DNA from: Planococcus shixiaomingii
Lineage (GTDB): Bacteria; Bacillota; Bacilli; Bacillales_A; Planococcaceae
Length of the DNA stretch: 64,000 bases
NCBI RefSeq assembly: GCF_030413615.1
Contig: NZ_CP129236.1
Location: 356,001-420,000 of the forward strand
Direction of reading: 5' to 3'
The notes beneath the pieces are model-generated. The model made no database searches. It was not told where the DNA came from and worked only from the letters and a program-made list of their open reading frames with translations. This document shows positions 33,655 to 41,509 of this stretch, piece by piece (positions within the stretch are counted from its first letter, which is position 1; each line of letters begins with the position of its first letter). Made by a program: the position numbers and the translations under genes.

Positions 33655-33776
33655 AATTTACTTCATGAAGTTTTGAAGCTCTTACATGAACTTTTTTGAG
33701 CCTTTACATGAACATTGAATGTTCTTACATGGCTATTCAAGTGTTCTACCTGCATTTCGACGTGTTCTACATGACA
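33655..33776. repeat. Phased short-repeat array C (6 units, 21-22-bp period)
   Basis: The CATG (once CCTG) of a TTCTTACATGAAC-like core starts at 33664, 33685, 33707, 33728, 33749 and 33770: spacings 21, 22, 21, 21, 21. The segment before each core tends to be GTGTTC or GAGCCT; the rest varies. It follows the terminator of the exporter operon. No gene is seen in it. Confidence 0.75.
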
Positions 33777-33871
33777 AAGTCCAATGCAGCCGCTTTTCTT
33801 CCCGTGTGGCAACTAAACAAGCATGCTATAATGTTGTTAGGATGAACCATATGAAACGGGCTTAAAACAGA

Positions 33872-34072
33872 CACTTGCTGCACGCAGCAAATTTAGTTGG
33901 TTGAAACAAAATATGGGATTATGCAAAGTGAACTTGAATATACGAAACGGGGTAATAATATGCTCCTGCATCGCTGCGCTAGCTTCGTCGCAGCAAAACG
34001 ATTTGGTTGAAATATAGTTATTGAGGCTATGCAAAGTGAACTTGAAAATACGAAACGGGGTAATAATATGCT
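33872..34072 (+). repeat. Duplicated 5' region with GC hairpins and mini-ORF
   Basis: The 44 bases 33921-33964 recur at 34029-34072 with one difference (108-bp offset), including the ACGGGGTAATAAT binding site and the ATG. The bases before each copy also match (GCAGCAAA...GTTGAAA). Each copy is preceded by a hairpin: TTGCTGC/GCAGCAA at about 33875-33890 and GCTGCG/CGCAGC at about 33973-33994. The first copy's ATG (33960) opens a 16-codon frame ending at 34010. A TATAAT lies near 33826. Confidence 0.75.
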
Positions 34073-34520
34073 AACATTTGAACAAAAACTGGAAATCATT
34101 GAAACGTTCCCAGAACTGACGCGCAAAGACGTATCGATGAAGCGAGTGAATTTTCATTTTGAAGAAAGCTTGTATGATAAAAAAATAGTGGTCTACCATT
34201 TGCATCCAAACGGCAACGGCTTTGTTTATGTAGGCAACTTGCCGCAATACGAAGCGGACAATAAAGGTTTCGTCAATATCCGCGATTTTTCTGAGAAGCA
34301 ATTGCGCAGCGTCCTTGGAGATGCTATCGACTATTTGTCGCTTGAACCAGAGCCGCCATATGACAAAACGTGGGTAAACCGCGATAACGAGAAATTGGAC
34401 TTAGTATACGAAGAGCCATTCTGGAATGTGTATACGGGGAAAAACTTAGAAGAGAGCTTCGGCACTTTCGACAATGCAGAAGACTATTTAATTGACCAAG
34501 GATTTAAAGAAAAGAAATAA
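34068..34520 (+). CDS. Conserved-looking cytosolic protein of unknown function
   Basis: A 150-residue acidic, soluble protein beginning MLTFEQKLEIIETFPEL. No catalytic motif or known domain was recognised; aromatic-rich segments ('YHLHPNGNGFVYVGNLPQY') suggest a small compact fold. The ATG at 34068 is used because ACGGGG lies before it, and an identical binding site and ATG occur in the duplicated copy 108 bp upstream. Its stop overlaps the start of the next GNAT gene by one base, so the two are co-translated. Confidence 0.7.
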   Translation: MLTFEQKLEIIETFPELTRKDVSMKRVNFHFEESLYDKKIVVYHLHPNGNGFVYVGNLPQYEADNKGFVNIRDFSEKQLRSVLGDAIDYLSLEPEPPYDKTWVNRDNEKLDLVYEEPFWNVYTGKNLEESFGTFDNAEDYLIDQGFKEKK

Positions 34521-34987
34521 TGGATATTCGCCAACTGCAGAAAAACGAAGCTTTGCCAATGGGCTTGCTGCTTGAAGCCGATCCGTCTAAAGAGCTGATA
34601 CAGGAGTATGCAGCAAATGGTTTTTGCTATGTGGCACAGCAACAAGGTGAGAGCATCGGCGCGTATATCCTCTTGCCGCTGAATACAACTACCATTGAAA
34701 TAAAAAACATCGCCATAGCTGCTTCCCAAAGAGGCAAAGGCTTTGGCAAAAAACTTGTAGAGCACGCCCTTTCGGAAGCGGCACGCATGCGGTATAAAAC
34801 CGTGGAAATTGGAACAGGAAATTCAAGTTTGGACCAGCTTGCCCTGTATCAGAAATGTGGTTTTCGCGTATTGGGCATTGACCGGGATTTTTTTATCCGA
34901 AATTACCCGGAACCAATTTTCGAAAATGGCATCCAGTGCCGGGACATGATTCGACTTGAATATAAAACTGAAACCTCCTTCATTTGA
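34520..34987 (+). CDS. GNAT-family N-acetyltransferase
   Basis: A 155-residue acetyltransferase. 'IKNIAIAASQRGKGFGKKLVEHALSEAARM' (about residues 56-85) holds the Q-R-G-K-G-F-G acetyl-CoA loop, and 'LDQLALYQKCGFRVLGIDRDFF' the closing strand. The C-terminal 'FFIRNYPEPIFENGIQCRDMIRLEY' is typical of a common Bacillus GNAT group. It shares a TAATG overlap with the gene before; its stop codon lies in the loop of the terminator. Confidence 0.85.
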   Translation: MDIRQLQKNEALPMGLLLEADPSKELIQEYAANGFCYVAQQQGESIGAYILLPLNTTTIEIKNIAIAASQRGKGFGKKLVEHALSEAARMRYKTVEIGTGNSSLDQLALYQKCGFRVLGIDRDFFIRNYPEPIFENGIQCRDMIRLEYKTETSFI

Positions 34988-34999
34988 AGGAGGTTTTTT
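34971..34999 (+). terminator. Intrinsic terminator overlapping the stop codon
   Basis: AAACCTCCTTC (34971-34981) pairs with GAAGGAGGTTT (34986-34996), then Ts. Confidence 0.9.
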
Positions 35000-35060
35000 A
35001 TTAGGTTAATAGAGGAAAATCTTCCGAACTTTCGGTATGCTTGTCATAAGGGGTGAGGAC

Positions 35061-36716
35061 ATGTTTAAGAAAGTGACCTTATACACAAATCGCTTGGACG
35101 AATTAAAAGGGTTTTATGAATACCAACTGGGTTTTCGCATTGTGGAAGAAGACGATGCAAGCTTTACGATGGCGATCGGCGACTCGCAGCTGGTTTTTAA
35201 AGCATCCGGCCGAAACGCGTTTTATCATTTCGCATTTAACATTCCGGGCAATCAATTCACGCTCGCGAAAAGCTGGGCAAATTCCCGCGTAACTTTAAAT
35301 CGGCAAGAGGGAATGGATGAAATCTATTATGCCAACTTCAACGCCGATGCTTTTTACTTTCAAGATCCGGCAGGCAACGTTATTGAGTTTATCGCCCGGC
35401 GCAATGTGGACCGAATGGGCGATTTTACCGTCGATTCGCTTTTGAACATCAGCGAAATCAGCATCACCTCATCGCATGTCGAAGAAATTGGCGGCCGTTT
35501 AGAAGAGATGGACATTCCTGTCCGAGGCAACAAAGGTGTGGATCCGAATACCTTGAATTTCCTTGGAAGCGGCGATACTTTTTTGCTTCTTGTACCGCCA
35601 AAACGTGTCTGGTATTTTTCGAAACAAAAAAGCGAAATCCATCCGCTATCGATCGAACTGACAGATGGACGCCAAATCGACATTACAGAAGAAGGCGAGT
35701 TTCGTGAAACCACCGCATCGAGTCCGATAGCAGACAAGCTAGAGGAAATGGAATTTTCAGGAGTCGTTTTATTAAAACAGAGGGATACGTGGTCCTTGGC
35801 GAAAGGAATGGCAGACCGGGCCAATGCGCGTCCGAATGCCATAGCTACGCGGTTTGGCATCGCGTCAGGAAGCAAAATTTTTACGGCTGTCGTCATTTGC
35901 CAGCTCGTGGAAGAAGGGCTACTATCTTTTGATGCGATGTTGTCAGAGCTTTTGCCGGATAGTTTTCCGGATTTTCCGGTGACAATCCACCAATTGCTGA
36001 CGCATACCTCAGGAATGCCGGATTATTTTGATGAAGAAACGATGAATGATTTTGAAGAGCTTTGGCAAGAATTGCCTATGTACAGAATGAAAACGGCCAG
36101 CGATTTTTTGCCGCTGTTCCAAAATAAGCCGATGCTGTTCGAACCCGGTGAACGCTTCAAGTACAACAATGCCGGTTTTATCGCTCTTGGGCTTGTGGTG
36201 GAGAAAATAACGGGCCAGCCTTTTATAGAAGCAGTAAAAGAGCGGGTTTTTGCGCGTGCACAAATGGTGGATTCCGGCTATTTTTCACTGGATCGACTTC
36301 CCGCGCAAACAGCTTACGGCTATATTGAAGAAGAAAATGGATGGCGGACCAACCACTATGCGCTTCCGATCCTTGGAGGAGCTGATGGCGGAGCTTTCGT
36401 TACAGCAAATGATATGGTACATTTTTGGGAGCGTTTAATGGATTACTCGCTGCTGTCGAAAGACATGACCGAGCGCATGCTGACTTCCCATGTTACGCAT
36501 GAGGAGCACGATTACGGCTATGGGGTGTGGATCCGACGCCAGGATGAAACTGTCACTAAATACCATGTTATGGGTTATGATCCCGGTGTTAACTTTCATT
36601 CTGGCTATTACCCGGAAGATGGGGCTGTACTGACTGTCTTATCGAACAATAGCGGTGGCGCTTTCGATATCATGAAATTAATTGAAAGTACAACGGATGC
36701 CAACAAGTTTGGCTGA
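35061..36716 (+). CDS. Fusion of a VOC (glyoxalase-like) domain to a beta-lactamase-family serine hydrolase
   Basis: A 551-residue protein without a signal peptide. Residues 1 to about 210 form a VOC module: 'KVTLYTNRLDELKGFYEYQLGFRIV' and 'FYFQDPAGNVIEFIARR'. From about residue 225 a class C beta-lactamase-like domain follows, with S-x-x-K in 'GIASGSKIFTAVVICQLVEEG', 'HQLLTHTSGMPDYFDEE', Y-x-N in 'FKYNNAGFIALG', and a late H-x-x-G-Y block ('KYHVMGYDPG') at the K-T-G position. Such hydrolases are often esterases or D-amino peptidases. The continuous frame and lack of internal binding site support a true fusion. The ATG at 35061 follows AAGGGGTGAGG. Confidence 0.8.
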   Translation: MFKKVTLYTNRLDELKGFYEYQLGFRIVEEDDASFTMAIGDSQLVFKASGRNAFYHFAFNIPGNQFTLAKSWANSRVTLNRQEGMDEIYYANFNADAFYFQDPAGNVIEFIARRNVDRMGDFTVDSLLNISEISITSSHVEEIGGRLEEMDIPVRGNKGVDPNTLNFLGSGDTFLLLVPPKRVWYFSKQKSEIHPLSIELTDGRQIDITEEGEFRETTASSPIADKLEEMEFSGVVLLKQRDTWSLAKGMADRANARPNAIATRFGIASGSKIFTAVVICQLVEEGLLSFDAMLSELLPDSFPDFPVTIHQLLTHTSGMPDYFDEETMNDFEELWQELPMYRMKTASDFLPLFQNKPMLFEPGERFKYNNAGFIALGLVVEKITGQPFIEAVKERVFARAQMVDSGYFSLDRLPAQTAYGYIEEENGWRTNHYALPILGGADGGAFVTANDMVHFWERLMDYSLLSKDMTERMLTSHVTHEEHDYGYGVWIRRQDETVTKYHVMGYDPGVNFHSGYYPEDGAVLTVLSNNSGGAFDIMKLIESTTDANKFG

Positions 36717-36743
36717 AGAGATTTGAGAAGAAGGAGTGACGGC

Positions 36744-36851
36744 ATGGACGGAAAGAAGCTGGCAATAATTATCGGCATCGGCACTCTTGCGGCATGTGTT
36801 TTGATTTATTTAGTTTTCCAACTGTATTTCATGATGAATCCTCAACAGTGA
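36744..36851 (+). CDS. Small single-pass membrane protein, 35 residues
   Basis: A 35-codon frame with AGAAGGAGTG 6-8 bases before the ATG. The product has one transmembrane helix ('LAIIIGIGTLAACVLIYLVF') with a short charged N-terminus and a 'MMNPQQ' tail. It lies 27 bases after the fusion gene and before a terminator, so it is probably co-transcribed with it. Function unknown. Confidence 0.55.
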   Translation: MDGKKLAIIIGIGTLAACVLIYLVFQLYFMMNPQQ

Positions 36852-36881
36852 GCAAGAAAAGTTAAAGCAAACCGATGAACA

Positions 36882-36914
36882 AAAAAAGCGCAGCTTAAAC
36901 TGTGCTTTTTTGTT
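36882..36914 (+). terminator. Intrinsic terminator
   Basis: AAAAGCGCAG / CTGTGCTTTT stem with one G-T pair and six Ts. Confidence 0.8.
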
Positions 36915-36932
36915 TGGAGGAGAAATGAACAC

Positions 36933-36966
36933 AAAAAAATGAGTTCCTCCGAAGAGGAACTCATTA
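36933..36966 (-). terminator. Terminator of the cold-shock gene
   Basis: On the minus strand ATGAGTTCCTC-TTCG-GAGGAACTCAT is followed by seven Ts; 11-bp stem with a UUCG tetraloop. Confidence 0.9.
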
Positions 36967-36982
36967 AATAGTTAGTTTTAGA

Positions 36983-37183
36983 TTAAGCTTTAGTTACGTT
37001 AGTAGCTTGAAGACCGCGTTGGCCTTGCTCGATGTCAAAAGTAACTTCTTGACCTTCGTCTAGTGATTTGAAGCCTTCGCTTTGGATTGCAGAGAAATGT
37101 ACGAATACATCGTCGCCGCCTTCGCGTTCGATGAAGCCAAATCCTTTTTCTGAGTTAAACCATTTTACTTTACCGTGTTCCAT
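36983..37183 (-). CDS. Cold-shock protein (CspA/CspB family)
   Basis: A 66-residue single-stranded nucleic-acid-binding protein. '[31 protein letters not shown]' contains RNP1 (KGFGFI) and RNP2 (VFVHF). Length and sequence match the Bacillus CspB/C/D group of RNA chaperones. The ATG at 37183 follows GAGGAGGAAA; the frame is open further upstream but that region is the untranslated leader. A strong TTCG-loop terminator follows. Confidence 0.95.
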   Translation of the reverse strand: MEHGKVKWFNSEKGFGFIEREGGDDVFVHFSAIQSEGFKSLDEGQEVTFDIEQGQRGLQATNVTKA

Positions 37184-37328
37184 GTGTGTTTCCTCCTCGT
37201 ATGCGTGAGCATACATTGTATTACTATCCTTGCTCAAATCTTGCAGATATACATCTGACACTTTTAAAAAAGTTATCCGAACAAAAATAATTCTTCCTTA
37301 GAATAACATGGGTTTACAGAAATTGCAA
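37184..37328 (-). promoter_or_regulatory. Promoter and long 5' leader of the cold-shock gene
   Basis: On the minus strand TTGCAA (37328-37323) and TATTCT (37305-37300) are spaced by 17 bp. The transcript would have a leader of about 110 bases, typical for cold-shock genes, with a hairpin GTATGC-GTGA-GCATAC (about 37199-37214) directly before the ribosome binding site. Confidence 0.6.
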
Positions 37329-37433
37329 CCCATATCTTTAGATTGTCTAAATTATTTTATAGCTTGTCTATTATAGTTAGGAGTAAAATCAAAATAAGAA
37401 ACAAAAAGCTGAAGCAAAAGGGAACGGTGGAAC

Positions 37434-37958
37434 ATGAAAAAGATCGTGATAATGGGTGTGTCTGCAGGGGTGGGAAAGTCAACATTTGCCGTTAAACTCG
37501 GTAAGGAGTTGTCTTTGCCGGTTTATCATCTTGATGCTTATTATTGGAAACCGGGATGGGTTGAAGCAGAGCCGGAAGAATTCCGATCCGTTCAAGAAAG
37601 TATCGTCAAAACTGATAAATGGATCGTTGAAGGAAATTACACTGCAACTGCTGACATACGCTTGTCAGAAGCAGATACAATGATTTATTTAGAACTGCCC
37701 TTAATTGTTTGTGTCTACCGGGTATTGAAACGCTGGCTGACAAACCTTGGAAGAACACGGGCTGATGTAGGGGAAGACTGCCCTGAAAAAATGGACGCAG
37801 CATTTCTAAAGTTTATCTTTACCACCTATTCAAAGCGAAAAGTGAAAATGCGAGAACGGATGCGCTCGTTTCAAAATGCTCGGCCTGAGAATACGGTTAT
37901 TTTCTTGGCATCTCAAAAACAAATTGATAGCTTCTTCAATAAGAAGCAAGAAAATTAG
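37434..37958 (+). CDS. P-loop kinase-like protein (FlaR / 'topology modulation' family)
   Basis: A 174-residue protein with Walker A 'GVSAGVGKST' at residues 8-17, then 'LPVYHLDAYYWKPGWVEAEPEEF' and 'DKWIVEGNYTATADIRLSEADTMIYLELP'. This layout is shared with adenylate-kinase-like proteins annotated as FlaR or DNA topology modulation protein; a role in topology is only a historical label. The last part is basic ('YSKRKVKMRERM'). Likely a small nucleotide or metabolite kinase. ATG preceded by GGTGG. Confidence 0.8.
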   Translation: MKKIVIMGVSAGVGKSTFAVKLGKELSLPVYHLDAYYWKPGWVEAEPEEFRSVQESIVKTDKWIVEGNYTATADIRLSEADTMIYLELPLIVCVYRVLKRWLTNLGRTRADVGEDCPEKMDAAFLKFIFTTYSKRKVKMRERMRSFQNARPENTVIFLASQKQIDSFFNKKQEN

Positions 37959-38073
37959 CGGCTTATAAAAAAAGGGGGAAATGCATGAATATTTGTTAAA
38001 CTTGCAGACGAGCTCTTTTTCAAATGGTATGCTAATTTACATAAGCTACATAAATTAATTTTTAGGAGAATGC

Positions 38074-38790
38074 ATGATGGAGTTCTTGTATGAAGGAACT
38101 ATAACCAACCAAGTGCTTCATAAAAAACAGCCCATGTATATAAAGCGCCTGTATTTGGAAGATTTGCCGATTATCGAACATGTTCAGGAGACCGTCATCG
38201 AATCGCTCGCTGATAAGGAATCACTCCAGCCACTGTCGACAGAAGAATATCTATTTATTCTAAATGAGCGGGGAGTTGTAGTAGGCGCGTTTGCGGATCA
38301 TCAGTTAATCGGATTCCGTGCTTTGCTGATACCAGAAATCGACGAAGAGCATTTGGGCCGTGATATCGGGCTAGCGGAAGAGGAGCTTTCCAAAGTCATC
38401 TACCAGGAAATCTCTGTGGTGCTTCCTGAATATCGAGGCAATCGGCTCCAGCAAACTCTAGCGGAAGTGGTTATGAAAGAACTGCCGCATTTGAAAGAAC
38501 ACTTTCGCTATGTTTGTTGCACGGTAGCGCCGATGAACATTCCAAGTTTGAAAGACAAGTTTTCCCAACATATGTACATTAAAGCGTTTAAAACTAAGTA
38601 CAGTAACATGGAACGCTATATTTTTGTAAAGGATTTAGTAGATCCTCCACTTCGGTACACGGATTACATCAGTGTGAAACTCGATGACTTCGATAAACAG
38701 CGACAATTGCTGGATGAAGGATATGTGGGGCTAGGCTTCCAGCTTGTTAAAGGCTTTCACGAATTTCAATTTGCAAAACCCGTTCTTTAA
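38074..38790 (+). CDS. GNAT-like acetyltransferase
   Basis: A 238-residue protein. 'EISVVLPEYRGNRLQQTLAEVVMKELP' (about residues 109-135) is a GNAT acetyl-CoA-binding segment (R-G-N-R-L in place of R-G-x-G-x), following 'GVVVGAFADHQLIGFRAL'. The N- and C-terminal parts are less typical. TAGGAGAA lies before two adjacent ATGs (38074, 38077). Substrate unknown. Monocistronic with a terminator and then a phased repeat array. Confidence 0.7.
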   Translation: MMEFLYEGTITNQVLHKKQPMYIKRLYLEDLPIIEHVQETVIESLADKESLQPLSTEEYLFILNERGVVVGAFADHQLIGFRALLIPEIDEEHLGRDIGLAEEELSKVIYQEISVVLPEYRGNRLQQTLAEVVMKELPHLKEHFRYVCCTVAPMNIPSLKDKFSQHMYIKAFKTKYSNMERYIFVKDLVDPPLRYTDYISVKLDDFDKQRQLLDEGYVGLGFQLVKGFHEFQFAKPVL

Positions 38791-38812
38791 AATGAATATG
38801 CGTTAAGTGAGA

Positions 38813-38845
38813 GGATAGCTGTCTTATGACGGCTGTCCTTTTTTG
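38813..38845 (+). terminator. Intrinsic terminator
   Basis: GGATAGCTGTC / GACGGCTGTCC stem with two G-T pairs, six Ts. Confidence 0.8.
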
Positions 38846-38860
38846 ATGGCCAAAAGGGAG

Positions 38861-39000
38861 AAGCACAAGTAAAGCTCGAGAAGCGCAAGTAAAGCTCGAG
38901 AAGCGCAAGTAAAGCTCGAGGAACGCAAGTAAGGCTCCGGGAACGCAAGTAAACGACAAGAATCGCAAGTAAAACCCATTAACCGCAAGTACCGCTAAAA
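38861..39000 (+). repeat. Phased short-repeat array D (7 units, 20-bp period)
   Basis: CAAGT starts at 38866, 38886, 38906, 38926, 38946, 38966 and 38986, exactly 20 bp apart. Core GAA(C/G)CGCAAGTAAA; the first three units are nearly identical (AAGCTCGAG between cores), later ones diverge outside the core. Same core, period and copy number as array E. Located between a terminator and the sigma-W promoter of yuaF-floT. Confidence 0.9.
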
Positions 39001-39055
39001 AGCTGATCACCCAGTCCAATAAAAGAAGAAACTTTTTAATTAAAATGTATTTTTC

Positions 39056-39083
39056 TGAAACTTTATACACCTTTCGTCGTATA
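39056..39083 (+). promoter_or_regulatory. Sigma-W-type promoter of yuaF-floT
   Basis: TGAAAC (39056-39061), 16 bp, CGTATA (39078-39083) is an exact match to the sigma-W consensus TGAAAC-N16-CGTA. It lies 41 bp before the yuaF start. In Bacillus yuaF-floT is a sigma-W operon. Confidence 0.85.
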
Positions 39084-39124
39084 TTAAGTATGGTAAAAAA
39101 ATAACTGGAATGGGAGGTTTTAGG

Positions 39125-39664
39125 ATGGAGCTGTTTGGGTTGGCCATGGAGCAACTGTATTTGTCTACCCTGATTATTGCTGGAGCTTTGACAGTGCTTT
39201 ACGTGTTTTTTGGCGATATTGCTGACGGGGGAGAAGGGTTGCCTTTCTTCAACCCAACAGTTATCTTGGCATTTTTCACTTTGGCGGCTGCGACAGGGTA
39301 TTTGCTGGAAATTGGAACAGGTTTAAGTGATATGGCGATTATCGGAATTTCTTTAGCGACAGCGGTACTCTTGGACTTTTTGCTTTATTTCTTTGTATTA
39401 TTGCCGCTGTCCTCTGCAGAAGCATCGATTGCGTATACAGAAGAATCGCTTCTGGGGCAAGTCGCTCGGGTTATCATTCCGATACCGGTAAATGGCTACG
39501 GTGAAGTCGTTATGGAAACGTATGGCGGAATGATTGCCAAGCGGGCGACAGGATATGACAACGAAGCGATCGGCCAAGACGAGCAAGTACTGGTCATCGA
39601 TGTCAAAGATAATACGCTTTATGTAAGGGCTTATGAACCGGTAAATTTCGGCGATAAAAAATGA
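39125..39664 (+). CDS. yuaF: NfeD-like membrane protein YuaF
   Basis: A 179-residue protein with three to four N-terminal transmembrane helices and a C-terminal beta-barrel (OB-like) domain ('LLGQVARVIIPIPVNGYGEVVMET...QVLVIDVKDNTLYVRAYEP'). This is the NfeD short form that accompanies flotillins in membrane microdomains. The ATG at 39125 has GGGAGG eight bases upstream; the ATG at 39110 has none. It overlaps or abuts floT and has a sigma-W promoter, so it belongs to the envelope-stress response. Confidence 0.88.
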   Translation: MELFGLAMEQLYLSTLIIAGALTVLYVFFGDIADGGEGLPFFNPTVILAFFTLAAATGYLLEIGTGLSDMAIIGISLATAVLLDFLLYFFVLLPLSSAEASIAYTEESLLGQVARVIIPIPVNGYGEVVMETYGGMIAKRATGYDNEAIGQDEQVLVIDVKDNTLYVRAYEPVNFGDKK

Positions 39665-39678
39665 ATGGGGGATTAGAT

Positions 39679-41199
39679 ATGGAAATTGGAATGGGTTTGA
39701 TTGCAGTGGGAATTGCGGCATTTGTGTTATTGGCGATTATTGGGGTTTATATTACGAAATACAAGACGGTGGGGCCGGACGAAGCGTTGATTGTAACGGG
39801 CAGTTATTTAGGAAAGAAAAATGTTCACACCGACGATTCTGGAAACCGCATTAAAATTATTAGAGGGGGCGGGACGTTCTTGCTTCCGGTTTTCCAGCAG
39901 GCAGCGCCGCTCAGCTTGCTTTCAAGCAAGCTGGAAGTGACGACGCCGGAAGTATATACCGAGCAAGGCGTTCCTGTCATGGCGGATGGCACGGCCATCA
40001 TCAAAATCGGCGGTTCGATTTCTGAAATTGCCACAGCAGCGGAACAGTTTCTAGGAAAAACAAAAGAAGACCGGGAAAATGAAGCAAAAGAAGTGCTAGA
40101 AGGGCATTTGCGTTCGATTCTTGGGTCGATGACTGTTGAAGAAATCTACAAGAACCGCGATAAATTCTCCCAAGAAGTGCAACGCGTCGCTTCACACGAT
40201 TTGGCGAAAATGGGCTTGATCATCGTCTCTTTCACCATCAAAGATGTGCGCGACAAAAATGGATACTTGGATTCACTTGGTAAAGCGCGGATTGCGCAAG
40301 TTAAACGGGATGCCGATATCGCGACGGCGGAGTCGGAAATGCAAACGCGCATCAAACGGGCAGAAGCCGGAAAAGATGCACAGCGCGCTGAAATTGAGCG
40401 TGCCACTGAAATTGCGGAAGCGGAAAAAGAGAATTTGCTGAAGGTCGCAGAATATAAGCGCGAACAAGACAGTGCGAAAGCGCGTGCCGACCAGGCGTAC
40501 GAACTTGAAACGGCGCGCTCGAAACAGGAAGTTGTAGAACAGGAAATGCAGATCCGCATCATTGAGCGTCAGAAGCAGATCGAACTTGAAGAAAAAGAAA
40601 TTCAGCGCCGTGAGCGCCAGTACGATTCCGAAGTGAAGAAAAAAGCCGATGCGGACCGTTATGCGGTTGAACAAGCAGCGGCAGCAGAAAAGTCAAAACA
40701 GTTGACGATTGCAGATGCGCAGAAATACAGCGTCGAAGCGATGGCAAAAGCGGACGCCGAAAAAGTGCGCCTGGACGGTTTGGCGAAAGCTGATTCTCTT
40801 CGAGCACAGGGTGAATCGGAAGCGGATATCATCCGTATGAAAGGTTTGGCAGAAGCGGAAGCGAAACGCAAAATTGCGGAAGCGTTTGAAATGTACGGAA
40901 AAGCTGCGACTCTCGACATGATTGTGAAGATGTTGCCGGAATATGCAAGAGAAATTGCCAGCCCGCTTTCCAACATCGACAAAATTACTGTAGTGGATAC
41001 AGGCAGCGGCGAAGGTGGCGGCGCGAATAAAGTCACGGCGTATGCAACCAATTTGATGTCATCTTTGCAAGAGACTTTGAAAGAGTCTTCAGGCATTGAC
41101 GTACGGGATATGCTGGAAAATTTAACAGGAAAAAATGATTACGCAGCGACAATTGAACAGCTTCGTTATGAATTGGCTGACAAAAAGACGGGGGAGTAA
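39679..41199 (+). CDS. floT: Flotillin-like protein FloT (YuaG)
   Basis: A 506-residue membrane-anchored SPFH protein. One N-terminal hairpin helix ('MGLIAVGIAAFVLLAIIGVYI') precedes the SPFH domain ('EVLEGHLRSILGSMTVEEIYKNRDKFSQEV'), then a long coiled coil rich in Ala/Glu/Lys with E-A-like repeats (about residues 215-410), and a C-terminal tail. It organises functional membrane microdomains in Bacillus. The ATG at 39679 (TGGGGGA upstream) is preferred over the ATG at 39661 that overlaps the yuaF stop. Length matches Bacillus YuaG (about 509). Confidence 0.92.
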   Translation: MEIGMGLIAVGIAAFVLLAIIGVYITKYKTVGPDEALIVTGSYLGKKNVHTDDSGNRIKIIRGGGTFLLPVFQQAAPLSLLSSKLEVTTPEVYTEQGVPVMADGTAIIKIGGSISEIATAAEQFLGKTKEDRENEAKEVLEGHLRSILGSMTVEEIYKNRDKFSQEVQRVASHDLAKMGLIIVSFTIKDVRDKNGYLDSLGKARIAQVKRDADIATAESEMQTRIKRAEAGKDAQRAEIERATEIAEAEKENLLKVAEYKREQDSAKARADQAYELETARSKQEVVEQEMQIRIIERQKQIELEEKEIQRRERQYDSEVKKKADADRYAVEQAAAAEKSKQLTIADAQKYSVEAMAKADAEKVRLDGLAKADSLRAQGESEADIIRMKGLAEAEAKRKIAEAFEMYGKAATLDMIVKMLPEYAREIASPLSNIDKITVVDTGSGEGGGANKVTAYATNLMSSLQETLKESSGIDVRDMLENLTGKNDYAATIEQLRYELADKKTGE

Positions 41200-41221
41200 A
41201 AAGGTTCAAAACAACATAATT

Positions 41222-41256
41222 TGGCACACAGGCTTTCAGCTTGTGTGCCTTTTTAT
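41222..41256 (+). terminator. Intrinsic terminator
   Basis: GGCACACA-GGCT / AGCT-TGTGTGCC stem, then TTTTTATTTT. The remaining 250 bases to 41509 are AT-rich with no gene seen. Confidence 0.85.
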
Positions 41257-41509
41257 TTTGCTCAAAATTTTTTCAAATATTTTTTCCATAAATGGGTTTC
41301 CCTTTCCATTAAATCATAGCTATTGGCTAAAAATAATCCAAAAACCGATAAGAAAAAATATCTGACTAGTCGAATAGTACGAAAATACGGCATATTGGCT
41401 AAATGAGTTCCAGAAACGGTTCTCTGCCCTCTGTTAAAATGATAGAATAATGGTAATCAAAGGATAATTTTATCTATTCAATGAGCTATTTTTTTAAAAG
41501 GAGCAACCC

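Noticed and set aside
38747..39154. Minus-strand frame with F-T-C-x-x-x-L-L-x-F-x-x-x-Y-L-R repeats through array D (a similar one at 44477-44803 through array E)
   Set aside because: The reverse complement of the core lacks stop codons in all three frames, which creates open frames automatically. There is no start signal, and the frame overlaps a terminator and the sigma-W promoter.
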